Assembly (NCBI GenBank): GCA_026004795.1
Contig: BPJV01000004.1
Coordinates: 124,001-188,000 of the forward strand
Reading direction: 5' to 3'
DNA length: 64,000 bases
Source: Pirellulaceae bacterium
Lineage (GTDB): Bacteria > Planctomycetota > Planctomycetia > Pirellulales > Pirellulaceae
The notes below the pieces were generated by a model. The model did not search any database. It was not told the origin of the DNA and saw only the letters and a program-made list of their open reading frames with translations. Made by a program: the position numbers and the translations under genes. The stretch's first letter is position 1, and each line of letters starts with the position of its first letter. Shown here piece by piece: positions 27,827 to 37,600 of this stretch.

Positions 27827-28996
27827 ATGGAGACCAGGATCGTGCTTCGTTTCATCGCATTGTGTCCTCTCGTGCTCATCGGATTGTTAAGCCTCGTGGC
27901 TCGCGGCAATGAGGATCAACCACCGACCGACGACCTGCTGACCGTAGGGGCGGAGGCACCTCCGTTGGCCGTCGAACATTGGATTTCCAATGGCAATGGA
28001 AAGTTCAAGCCGGTAACGAAATTCGAGCCAGGAAAGATTTATGTCGTCGAGTTTTGGGCCACTTGGTGCGGCCCGTGTATTCAGAGCATGCCCCACTTGG
28101 CTCAATTGCAAAAGGAATATGCCGATAAGGGCGTGCAGATCATCAGCATCAGCGATGAAGACCTGGAAACGGTCCAGGAATTCCTGAAGCGCGAAACGCC
28201 TCAAGCCGAAGCGGCTGAGGAATCGGGGGTAGCTGTTGCCGATGGTCAACAAGTGGCGAAGACGTTTGGCGAGCTGACGAGTGTTTACTGCTTGACCACC
28301 GATCCCGATGGCTCCTCGCAGCGCGATTACATGGAAGCGGCAGCCCAGAACGGTATTCCCACTGCGTTTATCGTGGGTAAGGATGGCAAGATCGAATGGA
28401 TTGGTCATCCCATGGAACTGGATGGTCCTCTGGCACAAGTCGTTGCCGGAACTTGGGACCGAGAGGCCTTTGCGGCAGAGCTCCGTAAGCAGCAAGAGGC
28501 CGAAAAGGCGATGCAAGACGTTTTCAAGCTGTTGCAGAAACAAGACTTCGACGGGGCTTTGAAAAAACTCGATGAGTTGATCGCGAAAAACGATAGTTTG
28601 CAGCTGAAGGTGTTGAAGCTCCAGATCTTGCTGGCCTCGGAAAAGACCGACCAAGCTGTCGCTCATCTCGAGTCCCTGTACAAGGATCTCGAGTCGAGCC
28701 CTGAGACAATCAACATGATTGCCTGGAATCTGTACCAAATGGCCGAGGCTGGCCAGAGCCCTGGGGAGAAGGTCTTGGCGTCGATCGAGCAGGAACTGCG
28801 GCGAGCCATCGATAAACTGACTGGTGAAGAGAAAGCCAGTGCGTTGGACACGTTGGCTCACTTGCTACATGCCGCGGGTAAACTCGATGAAGCCATCGCT
28901 GTAGAAAAGCAGGCGCTGCAATTCGCTGGTGACCGAGATCGAGATTTTATTACCGAGTTTCTCAAGGAGCTGGAATCGGAAAAGCAAGGACAATAA
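27827..28996 (+). CDS. exported TlpA-like thioredoxin protein with C-terminal helical repeats
   Basis: The ATG at 27827 gives METRIVLRFIALCPLVLIGLLSLVARG, a signal peptide; the open frame extends further upstream but without coding character. Residues about 40-210 are a TlpA/ResA-type thioredoxin fold with the redox site FWATWCGPCIQSMPHL (Cys81, Cys84) and the cis-Pro segment NGIPTAFIVGKDGKIEW. From about 215 the protein is helical and Glu/Lys-rich, resembling TPR-like repeats (LDELIAKNDSLQLKVLKLQILL). Total 389 residues, about twice a plain TlpA. Likely periplasmic thiol-disulfide oxidoreductase; the repeats probably recruit a partner. No metal or haem motif seen. Confidence 0.9.
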   Translation: METRIVLRFIALCPLVLIGLLSLVARGNEDQPPTDDLLTVGAEAPPLAVEHWISNGNGKFKPVTKFEPGKIYVVEFWATWCGPCIQSMPHLAQLQKEYADKGVQIISISDEDLETVQEFLKRETPQAEAAEESGVAVADGQQVAKTFGELTSVYCLTTDPDGSSQRDYMEAAAQNGIPTAFIVGKDGKIEWIGHPMELDGPLAQVVAGTWDREAFAAELRKQQEAEKAMQDVFKLLQKQDFDGALKKLDELIAKNDSLQLKVLKLQILLASEKTDQAVAHLESLYKDLESSPETINMIAWNLYQMAEAGQSPGEKVLASIEQELRRAIDKLTGEEKASALDTLAHLLHAAGKLDEAIAVEKQALQFAGDRDRDFITEFLKELESEKQGQ

Positions 28997-29045
28997 TGGC
29001 GATGGGGCAACCGATCGTCCGTAGAGCCTTGATCTGAGGGGAAGC

Positions 29046-29075
29046 CGAGCCGCGTCGCTGCCGTGTCGCGGCTCG
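29046..29075 (+). terminator. GC-rich hairpin downstream of the thioredoxin gene
   Basis: CGAGCCGCG and CGCGGCTCG form a 9-bp perfect stem with a 12-base loop about 50 bases after the TlpA-like stop codon. It is followed by CTTGTTCCCC rather than a clear T run, so intrinsic termination is possible but not certain. Confidence 0.4.
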
Positions 29076-29600
29076 CTTGTTCCCCACTCGTGGCAAGCAT
29101 CGTCCGTGCGTCGCGACGTTCTACCAACAACCGCTTCACTCTTCTATCCGCGACACCTGGTGCCACGGCCGCGTCGATTCATCGTGGTGAGGCACAGGAC
29201 TGCAAGGTAAATCGGCGCCCTATGCCGGTCGCAGTGGATACCGCGATTCGCAGATCGGCCAAGTTCATTCCTCAGGAGATGGCAACCAACGCTGCTGATC
29301 CTGAGGAAGAGGCGCTGTCTTTCCTGGATCGTCCCCGGCATGCACACCGTTCGGCCGGCATGGCGCAGGCGTTGACTGCTTGCGTTTTGATCTAGTCGCG
29401 AGACGCTCCGCAGTTGTCGCCTACCCGATTCGCCACCGTGTGCCCCCGCGACCGACAACGCCACCGCGTCGCTGTTCAACACGCCACCGATATGCCGCGA
29501 GACCAGGACTTCAAAAGGCTTGACTTCCGTTATCACGTATAATTAAGGTGAAAGATGGTGGGCACCGGCAGCCAAGTTCTCACTTGTGGAGGCAGATCGT
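29076..29600. other. intergenic stretch without a recognisable gene
   Basis: About 520 bases before the next gene. Short open frames on both strands look unstructured (many Arg and Ser, no motif). Nothing else identified. Confidence 0.45.
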
Positions 29601-30134
29601 ATGCAAGCCGCAAAGCCCAATACGCTGGAACGATTCTTCGGTGGATTGAGCCAGCACGTATTTCATACGCAGTTGGGGGTGGTTGATCCCCAGATCGTTG
29701 ACTACGTCAGCCATTTGTTGGTGCGTTTCGTGCGATTGGATGGCATAACGCGGATTCGGCAGCCGGACGGTGCACCGGTTACGGAAGTCGTCACCATGGT
29801 GGCGGAAGCAGAGCGTCGTGTGGGTGAAGCGAAACGCGATGTCCATCGGCACATCGGTGATTTCACCCTCTTCTGGTCGGGTGTCTATCCCGAAGCCCTG
29901 CGGGAGATGCGCAATCCCAGTAGTTCTGATTGCTTTGTCAGCTACTGCGCTCAAGGAAAACGTGCGTACGAAATCGCCAGCACGATCGAAACGGAGAAGG
30001 ATGATCCTCCCGCTTCGCTGCTGCAACGGCTGGCCGATCAATTCGAAATGTGCGCTTATGGACTGCGCGAGATTCGCCGTGAGTGGGAGCGACGAGATGA
30101 CGCGGGTTCCAGCGACGTGCCACTGTTGCTCTGA
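29601..30134 (+). CDS. conserved-looking cytosolic protein of unknown function
   Basis: The ATG at 29601 gives MQAAKPNTLERFFGGL; a GTG at 29586 in the same frame is the alternative. The 177-residue product is soluble and mostly helical (VDYVSHLLVRFVRLDGI, VVTMVAEAERRVGEAKRDVHRHIGD, LLQRLADQFEMCAYGLREIRREW), with a distinctive HIGDFTLFWSGVYPEALR and FVSYCAQGKRAYEIAST core. The composition and even charge distribution support a real gene. I do not recognise a named domain; similar proteins occur in other planctomycetes as far as I can recall. Neighbours give no functional clue. Confidence 0.75.
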   Translation: MQAAKPNTLERFFGGLSQHVFHTQLGVVDPQIVDYVSHLLVRFVRLDGITRIRQPDGAPVTEVVTMVAEAERRVGEAKRDVHRHIGDFTLFWSGVYPEALREMRNPSSSDCFVSYCAQGKRAYEIASTIETEKDDPPASLLQRLADQFEMCAYGLREIRREWERRDDAGSSDVPLLL

Positions 30135-30322
30135 GATGGCTTGCCTCAGATGTCGTATCCCACGGCATCGTCGCAGTGGCGATGCCACGGGGCTCACACG
30201 ATTTCAGTGTCTGGGATGAGGTCGTCCATCGTTCGCCTGAGCTAACCTTCGCTTGCGAGTCGGGCAGTCGGCCCCGAGCTCATCCCACGGGAAGGCGATC
30301 CGTAGAGGGCAAGTCGCGTTGC

Positions 30323-30583
30323 CTACTCTTCATCCTCAAAGCCCCCGAGATCATCTTCGTCGTCCTCGGGAAACATTTCACTGTCGTCCGGCTCGATTTC
30401 ATACTCATCCTCCAGCTCCTCTTCGAAGTCGTCGTCGAAATCGTCATCGAAATCGTCATCATCGAATTCGCTGAAGGGATCATCCTCCACGGGATCGTCA
30501 TCCAAAATGATGTCATCATCGATGTCATCATCGTCGTCGAGGAGATCATCATCCTCGTCGTCCTCTTCTTCCTCGTCGTCCAT
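30323..30583 (-). CDS. very acidic low-complexity protein (Asp/Glu-rich)
   Basis: From ATG at 30583 the product is 86 residues, more than half Asp or Glu, in blocks such as DDEEEEDDEDDDLLDDDDD and FDDDDFDDDFDDDFEEELE, ending DLGGFEDEE. Alternative starts in the same frame are 30700 (preceded by ACAAGG; would add a weakly hydrophobic N-terminus) and 30826. Acidic proteins of this sort are common in planctomycetes and of unknown role; cation or basic-protein binding is plausible from charge alone. Low-complexity frames can arise by chance, but the uninterrupted run and lack of Asn argue for coding. Confidence 0.55.
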   Translation of the reverse strand: MDDEEEEDDEDDDLLDDDDDIDDDIILDDDPVEDDPFSEFDDDDFDDDFDDDFEEELEDEYEIEPDDSEMFPEDDEDDLGGFEDEE

Positions 30584-30804
30584 GGCGACAATGAAGGGCG
30601 ATGAGAGGGCGGGGCTGGACGGTACAGACCAGGTAGTGTTGGACTGTACTGGCGCTGAAATAAAGGGAACTAGCGATACGACAAGCGATGTTTGCGTCAT
30701 GGTAGGCCTTGTGACAGTTCTACACGATTCCGGCAGTTCGGGAGAACAACGAAGCCGATTATCTTGATGGTTTCCCCCGCCGATGGCAAGCGGTCCCAGG
30801 ACGT

Positions 30805-31413
30805 CTAACCTCGGATCGAGGTCCATGTTCCCGCAACGGGATTGGAGGGCTCGTTCTCGCCGCTGGGAACGGGACGCAAGGTGGGAGAAGGAGATGCTTG
30901 ACTCGGTGGAGCGGGCGCGGCATCGACTGGTGGCACGTCGGCTTCGATGGGCGACGCTTCCGCGACGGCGACCGGCACGATCCGTCTTCCCCTCGGCTCA
31001 AACACCGGACGAGTCGGCAGGGGATGAAAGCGAGGGTAAGGCGGAGGATCGGGAAGTGGTTCGACGCCGCACAGACGACACAGCAAATGGCCACTGGGAG
31101 CCAAGATTGGTGCTAGCAAGGCGATGCGGGGAGTTTCCTCGCACCCCACTTCCGCGCTCCCCACACCGAGTTCCTCGTCTCCCAGCACGGCTCCAGGGGG
31201 CACCCCTTCGGCGCGCGAATCAAGAGCACTTGGCGGCAATCCGAGCCTCCCCTCGATGCTCGACACGGTTTCGAGCGGATGATAGCGATCGCTAGGAAGC
31301 CCTAAGGCGTGGCAGCCAGCGAACAGAAGCACGGCGCATGACGCCGCTATCATCCCTTTCCAGGAATGTTCATGGGTTGGTTGGCACGCTGGCTGATGCC
31401 GCAAAGCGATCAT
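30805..31413 (-). CDS. proline-rich lipoprotein
   Basis: 202 residues. A hydrophobic stretch MIAASCAVLLFAGC ends in a good lipobox (L-F-A-G-C, Cys34), preceded by a Lys/His-containing N-region. The mature part is rich in Pro, Glu and Ala (RLGLPPSALDSRAEGVPPG, EPLPDPPPYPRFHPLP, VDAAPAPPSQASPSP) and likely extended. Probably an envelope lipoprotein; no known domain. An internal ATG at 31353 would remove the basic N-region and is less likely. Confidence 0.68.
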   Translation of the reverse strand: MIALRHQPACQPTHEHSWKGMIAASCAVLLFAGCHALGLPSDRYHPLETVSSIEGRLGLPPSALDSRAEGVPPGAVLGDEELGVGSAEVGCEETPRIALLAPILAPSGHLLCRLCGVEPLPDPPPYPRFHPLPTRPVFEPRGRRIVPVAVAEASPIEADVPPVDAAPAPPSQASPSPTLRPVPSGENEPSNPVAGTWTSIRG

Positions 31414-32233
31414 GGCATATCTTGCATCGACTCAGGGACGCGATCGACGTACAGAATGGTTTACCGAGACTTCTAGGGGAGGTGCTGGGGATTTCCGGGG
31501 TACGTGCCGGGGGAAGGACAAGTGGGGCTTCCTAGGGCATGCACCCCTGGTGGGAATCTCCTCGGACATCCCATCAATTTGTCTATCGACTTTATCGATT
31601 GCGCTGCTTGAGCCGTTTAGGAAAATTGATTCTGCTTTCGGCACGCGAACTCACCAGCCGTCTCATGCGGCCCGAGGCGACGATCGCGTGAATGCCGACC
31701 CGTTCCCGGTGTCGTTCCGCCTTTGAATCGCATCAACGGCGTCGTGGTTTGGCTCGTCTGGTATCCTCGACTTGCTGAACCTACAATAGAAGATGGGCGG
31801 ATTTCCCCTAGGGGCCGCTTTCACGATCGCCTGCTCAGCTTCGGTCGACGACGAAGGCCAAGCTGGAGCCCCCAGCCCACCTGCCAACCTGCATGCCTTC
31901 CCTCCTTTCGTCTTTCAGAATCCGCACGTTATGGACGCGCATCGACAAACCACTGGCCATTCGGCAGCCGTATTGCCTCGCCGCCACTCTACCAAGCTTG
32001 GGCGGATTCTTTCCGCTTCACGGAATAGAAGTACCCGCGGCAAACAAACGATGGCCTGCGGGCGACAATCGCGGCGGGGGGAGAAGCCACTGGTAGATTG
32101 TCAACCAGCTCGGGCAACACCTCCTAGTCGACGCGACGTTCCTGCCGGGAGTGTCCGGGGGGATCAGGAACTTCTAGGCCGGTCTGTTGCCGATGCTGGT
32201 GGACCGAGAGCACCGACACCTATCCTTTGCCGA
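31414..32233. other. intergenic stretch upstream of the PSCyt1/DUF1549 gene
   Basis: About 820 bases. The frame of the downstream cytochrome gene stays open back to 31793 but the translated sequence (many Arg, Pro, Ser, no motif) does not look like protein, so I place the start at 32234. No other gene, tRNA or repeat was recognised. Confidence 0.45.
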
Positions 32234-34324
32234 ATGCTGGTCTCCATGATGATGGGGCTGGGCATTCTGTGGGCGGTTGGAGCGAGGGCTTCGGCGCAGG
32301 TGGATGAAGCTTTTTTCGATCGATTTATCGCTCCGGCCCTGAAGCAGCATTGTTGGGACTGTCACTCTCATGAGGCAGGCGAAGCGAGCGGCGGGTTGGT
32401 GCTCGATTCGCTAGCCGGCTTGAAACAAGGTGGCTCGCGGGGAGCCGTCATCGACACTGCCGCACCGGACCAAAGTTTGTTATTGCGAGCCATCGGATAT
32501 CAAGATAGTGAACTGCAGATGCCCCCGGACGGCCCTCTGCCTGCCGAATTAGTCGAACGTTTCCGTCAATGGGCTGTCGCGGGGTATCCGGTTTCGGAAC
32601 CATGGAAGCAGTCCCCTCAACCTACTCCTGGCGAGGCAGTCAGTAGCGAAACGCTGGCGGCCAACCATTGGGCCTATCAACCTCCGGTCGATCGAGTTGC
32701 CGCGGCGCGACGCCACCTGCAACAGCTCGGGACCGTGGATCTCGAGTCGCAGTTGCGTTCGGGCATTGACGTTTTGGTGCTGGAAAAACTGATTGACAAC
32801 GGGCTTCAATTCTCGGCGCCGGCTTCTCGCTCGGTACTCCTGCGCCGCTTGAGCTATGTCCTGTTGGGGCTGCCCCCTGAGGAGGTGATGGGCCGGATCG
32901 ATGGGGATTCACTCGCCGCGATGGACTGGGAGGCGTTGGTCGATCGCATGCTGGCTTCACCACGTTTTGGAGAACGTTGGGCCAGGCACTGGATGGATGT
33001 GGCCCGGTACGCGGATAACAAGGGATACGTTTTCCAAGAGGACCGCGAGTATCCCGAGGCGTACCGGTATCGGGACTGGTTGATCGATGCATTCAACCAG
33101 GATCTACCATTCGACGCGATGGTGAAGTATCAGTTGGCCGCCGATCAGGTGCCCGATGGGCAATCGCATTTGGCGGCGCAAGGCTTCCTGACCCTCGGCC
33201 GCCGGTTTTTGAACAACAAATTCGATATTACCGATGACCGTTTGGACGTGGTTACCCGGGGGCTCATGGGCATGACGTTGACCTGTGCCCGCTGCCACGA
33301 CCACAAGTACGATCCGATCACGCAAGCCGATTATTACGCGTTAGCCGGGGTCTTCTTCAACAGTCAAGAGCCAGGTGGAGAACCGTTCGCCCATCGACTA
33401 GTCGATGCCGAGAAAATGCAACCAGCCTTTATTCTGTTGCGCGGCAGTCCGGGCGCGCGAGGTCCCCAAGTACCACGTCGTTTCGTCCGTTTCCTGGCCC
33501 CTGATGCCCCCGATTTTCCTGACGAAGCGAGCGGCCGTCGGCAGCTTGCCGAACACATCGTTGCCCCCGACAATCCATTGACTGCCAGGGTGCTGGCCAA
33601 TCGCGTGTGGATGCATTTGACCGGCGCACCATTGGTCGACACGCCCAGCGACTTTGGCCTGCGGTGCCCTCCGCCAGTCCAACTGCCGTTGTTGGATCAT
33701 CTGGCCATTTACCTGGTGGAAAATGGCTGGAGTATCAAGCGTTTGGTGCGCTACATCGTCACCTCGCGGACGTTCGCCCAAGCCAGCGAGAAGCGACCCG
33801 AGGCGGTAGCGGTCGACCCGGAGAACCGTTTGTGGTGGCGCATGCCCCGGCAGCGGTTGGACTTCGAAGCGTTTCGCGATACGTTGCTCAGTCGCAGCGG
33901 ATTGCTCGATCGCAGCATGGGAGGTCCCAGTGTACGGATCGACTCGATGCCCTACGCGCCGCGGCGCACCCTCTACGCTTACATCGATCGCCAGAATCTT
34001 CCCAGTCTTTTCCGCACTTTCGATATGGCGGGACCGGATACCCACGCGCCACAGCGTCCACGCACCTCGGTCCCCCAACAAGGACTGTACATGCTCAACA
34101 GTCCAATGGTCCTCGACTTAGCAGCGAAACTTGGCCAACGATTCCGTACCATGGCCGAGCAACAAGATACGGTGGTCGCCATCGAAGGTCTGTTTCAGCA
34201 AGTGTTGGGTCGCCGGCCGGAGGGTGAAGAGCTCGTTTGGCTAATTCAGTTCATTCAATCCGACGCCTCGCCCGACGGAGCAGTCGCCGCCACGATTCTG
34301 GGAGTGCGGCTACGGGCCGTTTGA
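32234..34324 (+). CDS. PSCyt1 / DUF1549 / DUF1553 planctomycete cytochrome protein (broken by a 3' frameshift)
   Basis: ATG 32234 gives a signal peptide (LVSMMMGLGILWAVGARASAQ). Residues 25-120 hold the PSCyt1 haem motif (LKQHCWDCHSHEAGEASGG ... ELQMPPDGPLP). DUF1549 follows (ERWARHWMDVARYADNKGY ... TLTCARCHDHKYDPIT) with a second CxxCH. DUF1553 comes next (DNPLTARVLANRVWMHLTG ... PLLDHLAIYLVENGWSIKRLVRYIV ... PRQRLDFEAFRD). The frame ends prematurely at 34324 after GVRLRAV, whereas the family goes on for about 180 residues; that part is present in the next frame (see following entry). Such proteins are exported and occur in pairs with DUF1501 proteins; function unproven, probably linked to polysaccharide use. 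Confidence 0.9.
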   Translation: MLVSMMMGLGILWAVGARASAQVDEAFFDRFIAPALKQHCWDCHSHEAGEASGGLVLDSLAGLKQGGSRGAVIDTAAPDQSLLLRAIGYQDSELQMPPDGPLPAELVERFRQWAVAGYPVSEPWKQSPQPTPGEAVSSETLAANHWAYQPPVDRVAAARRHLQQLGTVDLESQLRSGIDVLVLEKLIDNGLQFSAPASRSVLLRRLSYVLLGLPPEEVMGRIDGDSLAAMDWEALVDRMLASPRFGERWARHWMDVARYADNKGYVFQEDREYPEAYRYRDWLIDAFNQDLPFDAMVKYQLAADQVPDGQSHLAAQGFLTLGRRFLNNKFDITDDRLDVVTRGLMGMTLTCARCHDHKYDPITQADYYALAGVFFNSQEPGGEPFAHRLVDAEKMQPAFILLRGSPGARGPQVPRRFVRFLAPDAPDFPDEASGRRQLAEHIVAPDNPLTARVLANRVWMHLTGAPLVDTPSDFGLRCPPPVQLPLLDHLAIYLVENGWSIKRLVRYIVTSRTFAQASEKRPEAVAVDPENRLWWRMPRQRLDFEAFRDTLLSRSGLLDRSMGGPSVRIDSMPYAPRRTLYAYIDRQNLPSLFRTFDMAGPDTHAPQRPRTSVPQQGLYMLNSPMVLDLAAKLGQRFRTMAEQQDTVVAIEGLFQQVLGRRPEGEELVWLIQFIQSDASPDGAVAATILGVRLRAV

Positions 34325-34868
34325 TCCTGACCATGGAACCTTGGAGAGCTTTACCCCGCTGCCGGCGTTCGTCGACGGTGGGTGGCGAGGCGGCAGCAGT
34401 TTACCCGATCCACAGTTGGGGTGGTGTTTACTCACGGCGACCGGTGGACACGTCGGCAATGATCTGCAACACGCCGTCGTCCGGCGTTGGCACGCGCCAC
34501 GCGCGGGGCGGATCAACATTGGCGGCCGCTTAGCCCACCGACGTCCTGAAGGCGACGGCGTTCGCGGTTCGATTCTGGTCGACGGCAAGCGGGTGGGGGA
34601 ATGGCTAGTGCACAACGACTCTGTTGCCACGTTGATCCCCACGGCGACGGTAAAGAAGGGTTCGACGATCGATTTCGTCACCGACTGCCGTGGCAGTGTG
34701 TCCCACGATTCGTTCGACTGGAAGGTGGTGGTGCGATACGGAGATGGGGAGCGGGAGGAATATGATTCGCAGCAGCAGTTTCCTGAACCGGTAGCACCAC
34801 CCTTAGATGCCTGGGGTCAACTCGCTCAGGTTCTCCTATGTACGAATGAGTTAATGTTCATTGATTGA
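34299..34868 (+). pseudogene. displaced C-terminal part of the PSCyt1/DUF1549/DUF1553 gene
   Basis: In the +1 frame the sequence reads WECGYGPFDPDHGTLESF, then TPLPAFVDGGWRGGSSLPDPQLGWCLLT and continues through RRWHAPRAGRINIGGRLAH, DSFDWKVVVRYG to the family's normal ending LAQVLLCTNELMFID at 34868. In related proteins the W-x-x-GYG-x-FD segment follows DUF1553 directly, so one base gained or two lost between about 34270 and 34300 separates the two halves. The fragment has no start of its own beyond a TTG at 34341. It overlaps no other gene and ends 17 bases before the DUF1501 start. Confidence 0.85.
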
Positions 34869-34885
34869 ACCTGTGGAGAGCATCC

Positions 34886-36307
34886 ATGATTTCTCGACGT
34901 GAAGCATTGCAACGATGCGGAATCGGTTTTGGCGGTTTGGCCCTGCATGCTCTGCTGCAGGAAGCGGCGAGGGCGGCCGAGACGTCGGCCACCGATCGTG
35001 CGGTCAATCCGCTGGCTCCGCGATCCCCTCACTTCGCTCCCCGTGCTAAACGCGTGATTCATATTTTTGCCAATGGCGGCCCCAGCCATGTCGACACTTT
35101 CGATCCCAAGCCCGCCCTGCAGAAATACGCGGGGCAACCGATGCCTGGCGAAACACCGCGCACCGAACGGAAAACAGGAGCGTTGTTTCCATGTCCCTTT
35201 CGCTTCCAACGCTACGGTGAATCGGGCATTCCGGTGAGCGAGATATTTCAGCACACCGCCCGCCACGTGGATGACATGTGCATCATTCGCTCCATGCATG
35301 CCGATGTTCCCAACCATGAACCATCGTTGTTGTTGATGAACACCGGCGAAGCGCGACTGGTGCGCCCCAGTGTCGGTTCGTGGTTGACCTACGGATTGGG
35401 AACGGACAACCAGAATCTACCTGCTTTCGTCGCCATGTGTCCGGGGGGATACCCCATCCAAGAATCGCAGAATTGGCAGTCCGGTTTCCTACCAGGCATC
35501 TATCAGGGGACCTACGTCGACACCCAGCATGAAGCGGTGGATAAACTAATCGAGTACATCGACAATGACCGCGTCAGTCGACCGGTGCAACAACGGCAAC
35601 TGGCCCTGTTGCAGCAACTCAATCGACGGCATCAGCAGCAACGTGACTCCGATCCACAATTGGAGGCTCGTATTCAAGCATTCGAACTGGCGTTCCGGAT
35701 GCAATTGGAAGCGGCCGAGGTGTTTGATGTTTCCCGGGAACCGTCATACATCCTCGACCGATATGGCCCTGGCGTCCAGGCACGCCAATTACTCATCGCC
35801 CGCCGCTTGATCGAAAATGGTGTGCGTTACGTCCAGGTCTGGCACGGTGCCGGACAGCCGTGGGACAATCACGACGACCTGGAAGTGCGACATCGGCAAT
35901 TGGCTCAGCAATGTGATCGCGCGATCAGCGCCCTGCTGACCGATCTCAAAGAACGCGGGTTGTTGGAAGAAACACTGGTGTTGTGGGGTGGCGAATTTGG
36001 CAGGACGCCCACCGTGGAGCTGCCCAAAGAGGGCTCCAATCAAGGCAAGGTCAATGGGCGAGACCACAACCATTGGGGATTCACCATGTGGATGGCCGGC
36101 GGAGGTGTCCGCGGCGGTACCGTTTATGGCGCCACCGATGAATTCGGATTCAAGGCGGTGGAGAATCGCGTGCACGTACACGACCTCCATGCCACCATGT
36201 TGCATTTGCTCGGTTTCGATCATAAACGCTTTACTTATCGCTGGGCGGGCCGCGATTTCCGTTTGACCGATGTCCATGGGCGCGTGATCCACGACATTAT
36301 CGCGTGA
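34886..36307 (+). CDS. DUF1501 exported protein
   Basis: The ATG at 34886 (GTGGAGAGCATCC before it) yields MISRREALQRCGIGFGGLALHALL, a twin-arginine signal. The 473-residue product is a complete DUF1501 member: HIFANGGPSHVDTFDPKP, IIRSMHADVPNHEPS, LPAFVAMCPGGYPIQ, LVLWGGEFGRTPTVE, GRDHNHWGFTMWMAGGGVRGG and the C-terminal HDLHATMLHLLGFDHKRFTYRWAGRDFRL. DUF1501 is a sulfatase/alkaline-phosphatase-fold family exported folded by Tat and almost always encoded after a PSCyt1/DUF1549/DUF1553 protein, as here. Its reaction is not known to me. Confidence 0.93.
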   Translation: MISRREALQRCGIGFGGLALHALLQEAARAAETSATDRAVNPLAPRSPHFAPRAKRVIHIFANGGPSHVDTFDPKPALQKYAGQPMPGETPRTERKTGALFPCPFRFQRYGESGIPVSEIFQHTARHVDDMCIIRSMHADVPNHEPSLLLMNTGEARLVRPSVGSWLTYGLGTDNQNLPAFVAMCPGGYPIQESQNWQSGFLPGIYQGTYVDTQHEAVDKLIEYIDNDRVSRPVQQRQLALLQQLNRRHQQQRDSDPQLEARIQAFELAFRMQLEAAEVFDVSREPSYILDRYGPGVQARQLLIARRLIENGVRYVQVWHGAGQPWDNHDDLEVRHRQLAQQCDRAISALLTDLKERGLLEETLVLWGGEFGRTPTVELPKEGSNQGKVNGRDHNHWGFTMWMAGGGVRGGTVYGATDEFGFKAVENRVHVHDLHATMLHLLGFDHKRFTYRWAGRDFRLTDVHGRVIHDIIA

Positions 36308-36541
36308 GCAGTCCTCGGTGTGGCTGATTCTTTTCAGTGGAGTGGCTCGCGCAGGAGCGACGTGGCGATGGCACCCTTTCCGGGTGGCTTCCTTCGTACC
36401 ATGGGTGAGGTACAAACGGACGCGCCATCCTCATCCCGCGCTCCACCAGCGGAACCCGATTCGCCGCCCACGATTCGTGCGTCGCGAGCTAACATCAACG
36501 ACACCGATCGACGGCGGGCACGACCCGTTCTTCGGGTTCAA

Positions 36542-37600
36542 CTAATTGTCCTGCGGTGCACGGCAGGCCACCCATTGACCCGTTTCAGCCGCCTGTTGCA
36601 GGCACTGGCAAATATGGATGGCATCACGAGCATTGTGGCCATCGAGCCGCGGTTCGACGGTACCGCTGCGGATCGAACGCGCCGCGTCGGACAGTTCTCG
36701 AGCAAACGCATCGATCTCATCGCTGGCGTCGAGTGCTGGTCGGTCGATACGCCCATCTTGCCGCAATACTTTGAGCCCCAGGGTGTCCACTCCGTCAACC
36801 AAAGCGTCAAGCTCGAACTGTACCACCCCCTGCTCGAACTGCACTTCGAATCCGTGGCAGAAGGGACGGGCGGTTTGTTCGCTGACGCCGCTTGCCGTTG
36901 CTACGCGTTGCCCCGGACTATCGAACTCCATGAGGCCATAACAGAATTTTACCACTCCATCATGCATCTCGGCCGTACACATTACTCGCTGCGGCATACC
37001 GAATAGCAGTCGTACGAAATGAGTGTCATGCACATGGAGGTCGATCAACGGTCCTCCCACCTCTTGAGGATTGTAAAAATTCGGGATCCAGTCTGGCGGT
37101 GAAATGATCCGCTTGAACATGGCATGACGCGCTTTGCCCAACGCTTGTTGCAGGGCGACGCGATAGAGGTATTGGTACTCTCCCATGTACGGCAACACCT
37201 GTGCGACCAATACTCGCCGATCGGCCTGGGCAGCAGCATCCAGAATGCGGTCGCAGTCGGAAGTGTTCAGCGCCAAAGGCTTCTCGCATAATACGTGCTT
37301 GCCGGCTGCCAGGGCACGGCATGCTGCATCCACATGCAAGTGAGGTGGTAAGCACACGTCCACCAGGTCGATGCTCTCGTCGTGAAGGATTTCATCCAAC
37401 GTGGTATAGACACGCAAGCCACTGACGTCGACCTTTCCGCCAGGCGGACCAAAGTTGCCCCGAATGTCTGTCCAATCACCGCCGCGTTTCTTGGGATTGC
37501 GAGAGCAAAACGCTGCCAGGCGAACGCCTTGAGCCCGTTGGTAAGCCAGGTAATGGATCCACCCCATGAATCCGACACCCACAATGGCTGCGTTGAGCAT
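36542..37600 (-). CDS. Gfo/Idh/MocA family oxidoreductase
   Basis: 352 residues. The N-terminal Rossmann domain starts AAIVGVGFMGWIHYLAYQ (Gly-x-Gly-x2-Gly-like NAD(P) binding), followed by VDVCLPPHLHVDAACRALAAGKHVLCEKPLAL with the family's Glu-Lys-Pro motif. The C-terminal dimerisation domain contains GGPLIDLHVHDTHFVRLLFG, in which His-x2-Asp-His supplies likely catalytic residues. NAD(P)-dependent sugar or polyol dehydrogenase; substrate not deducible. It is transcribed convergently with DUF1501 and divergently from a sugar isomerase-like gene, a usual grouping in planctomycete carbohydrate loci. Confidence 0.93.
   Translation of the reverse strand: MLNAAIVGVGFMGWIHYLAYQRAQGVRLAAFCSRNPKKRGGDWTDIRGNFGPPGGKVDVSGLRVYTTLDEILHDESIDLVDVCLPPHLHVDAACRALAAGKHVLCEKPLALNTSDCDRILDAAAQADRRVLVAQVLPYMGEYQYLYRVALQQALGKARHAMFKRIISPPDWIPNFYNPQEVGGPLIDLHVHDTHFVRLLFGMPQRVMCTAEMHDGVVKFCYGLMEFDSPGQRVATASGVSEQTARPFCHGFEVQFEQGVVQFELDALVDGVDTLGLKVLRQDGRIDRPALDASDEIDAFARELSDAARSIRSGTVEPRLDGHNARDAIHICQCLQQAAETGQWVACRAPQDN

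Noticed and set aside
29063-29395. 110-codon plus-strand frame downstream of the thioredoxin gene
   Set aside because: Arg/Ser/Ala-rich without motif or start signal; it begins inside the candidate terminator hairpin.
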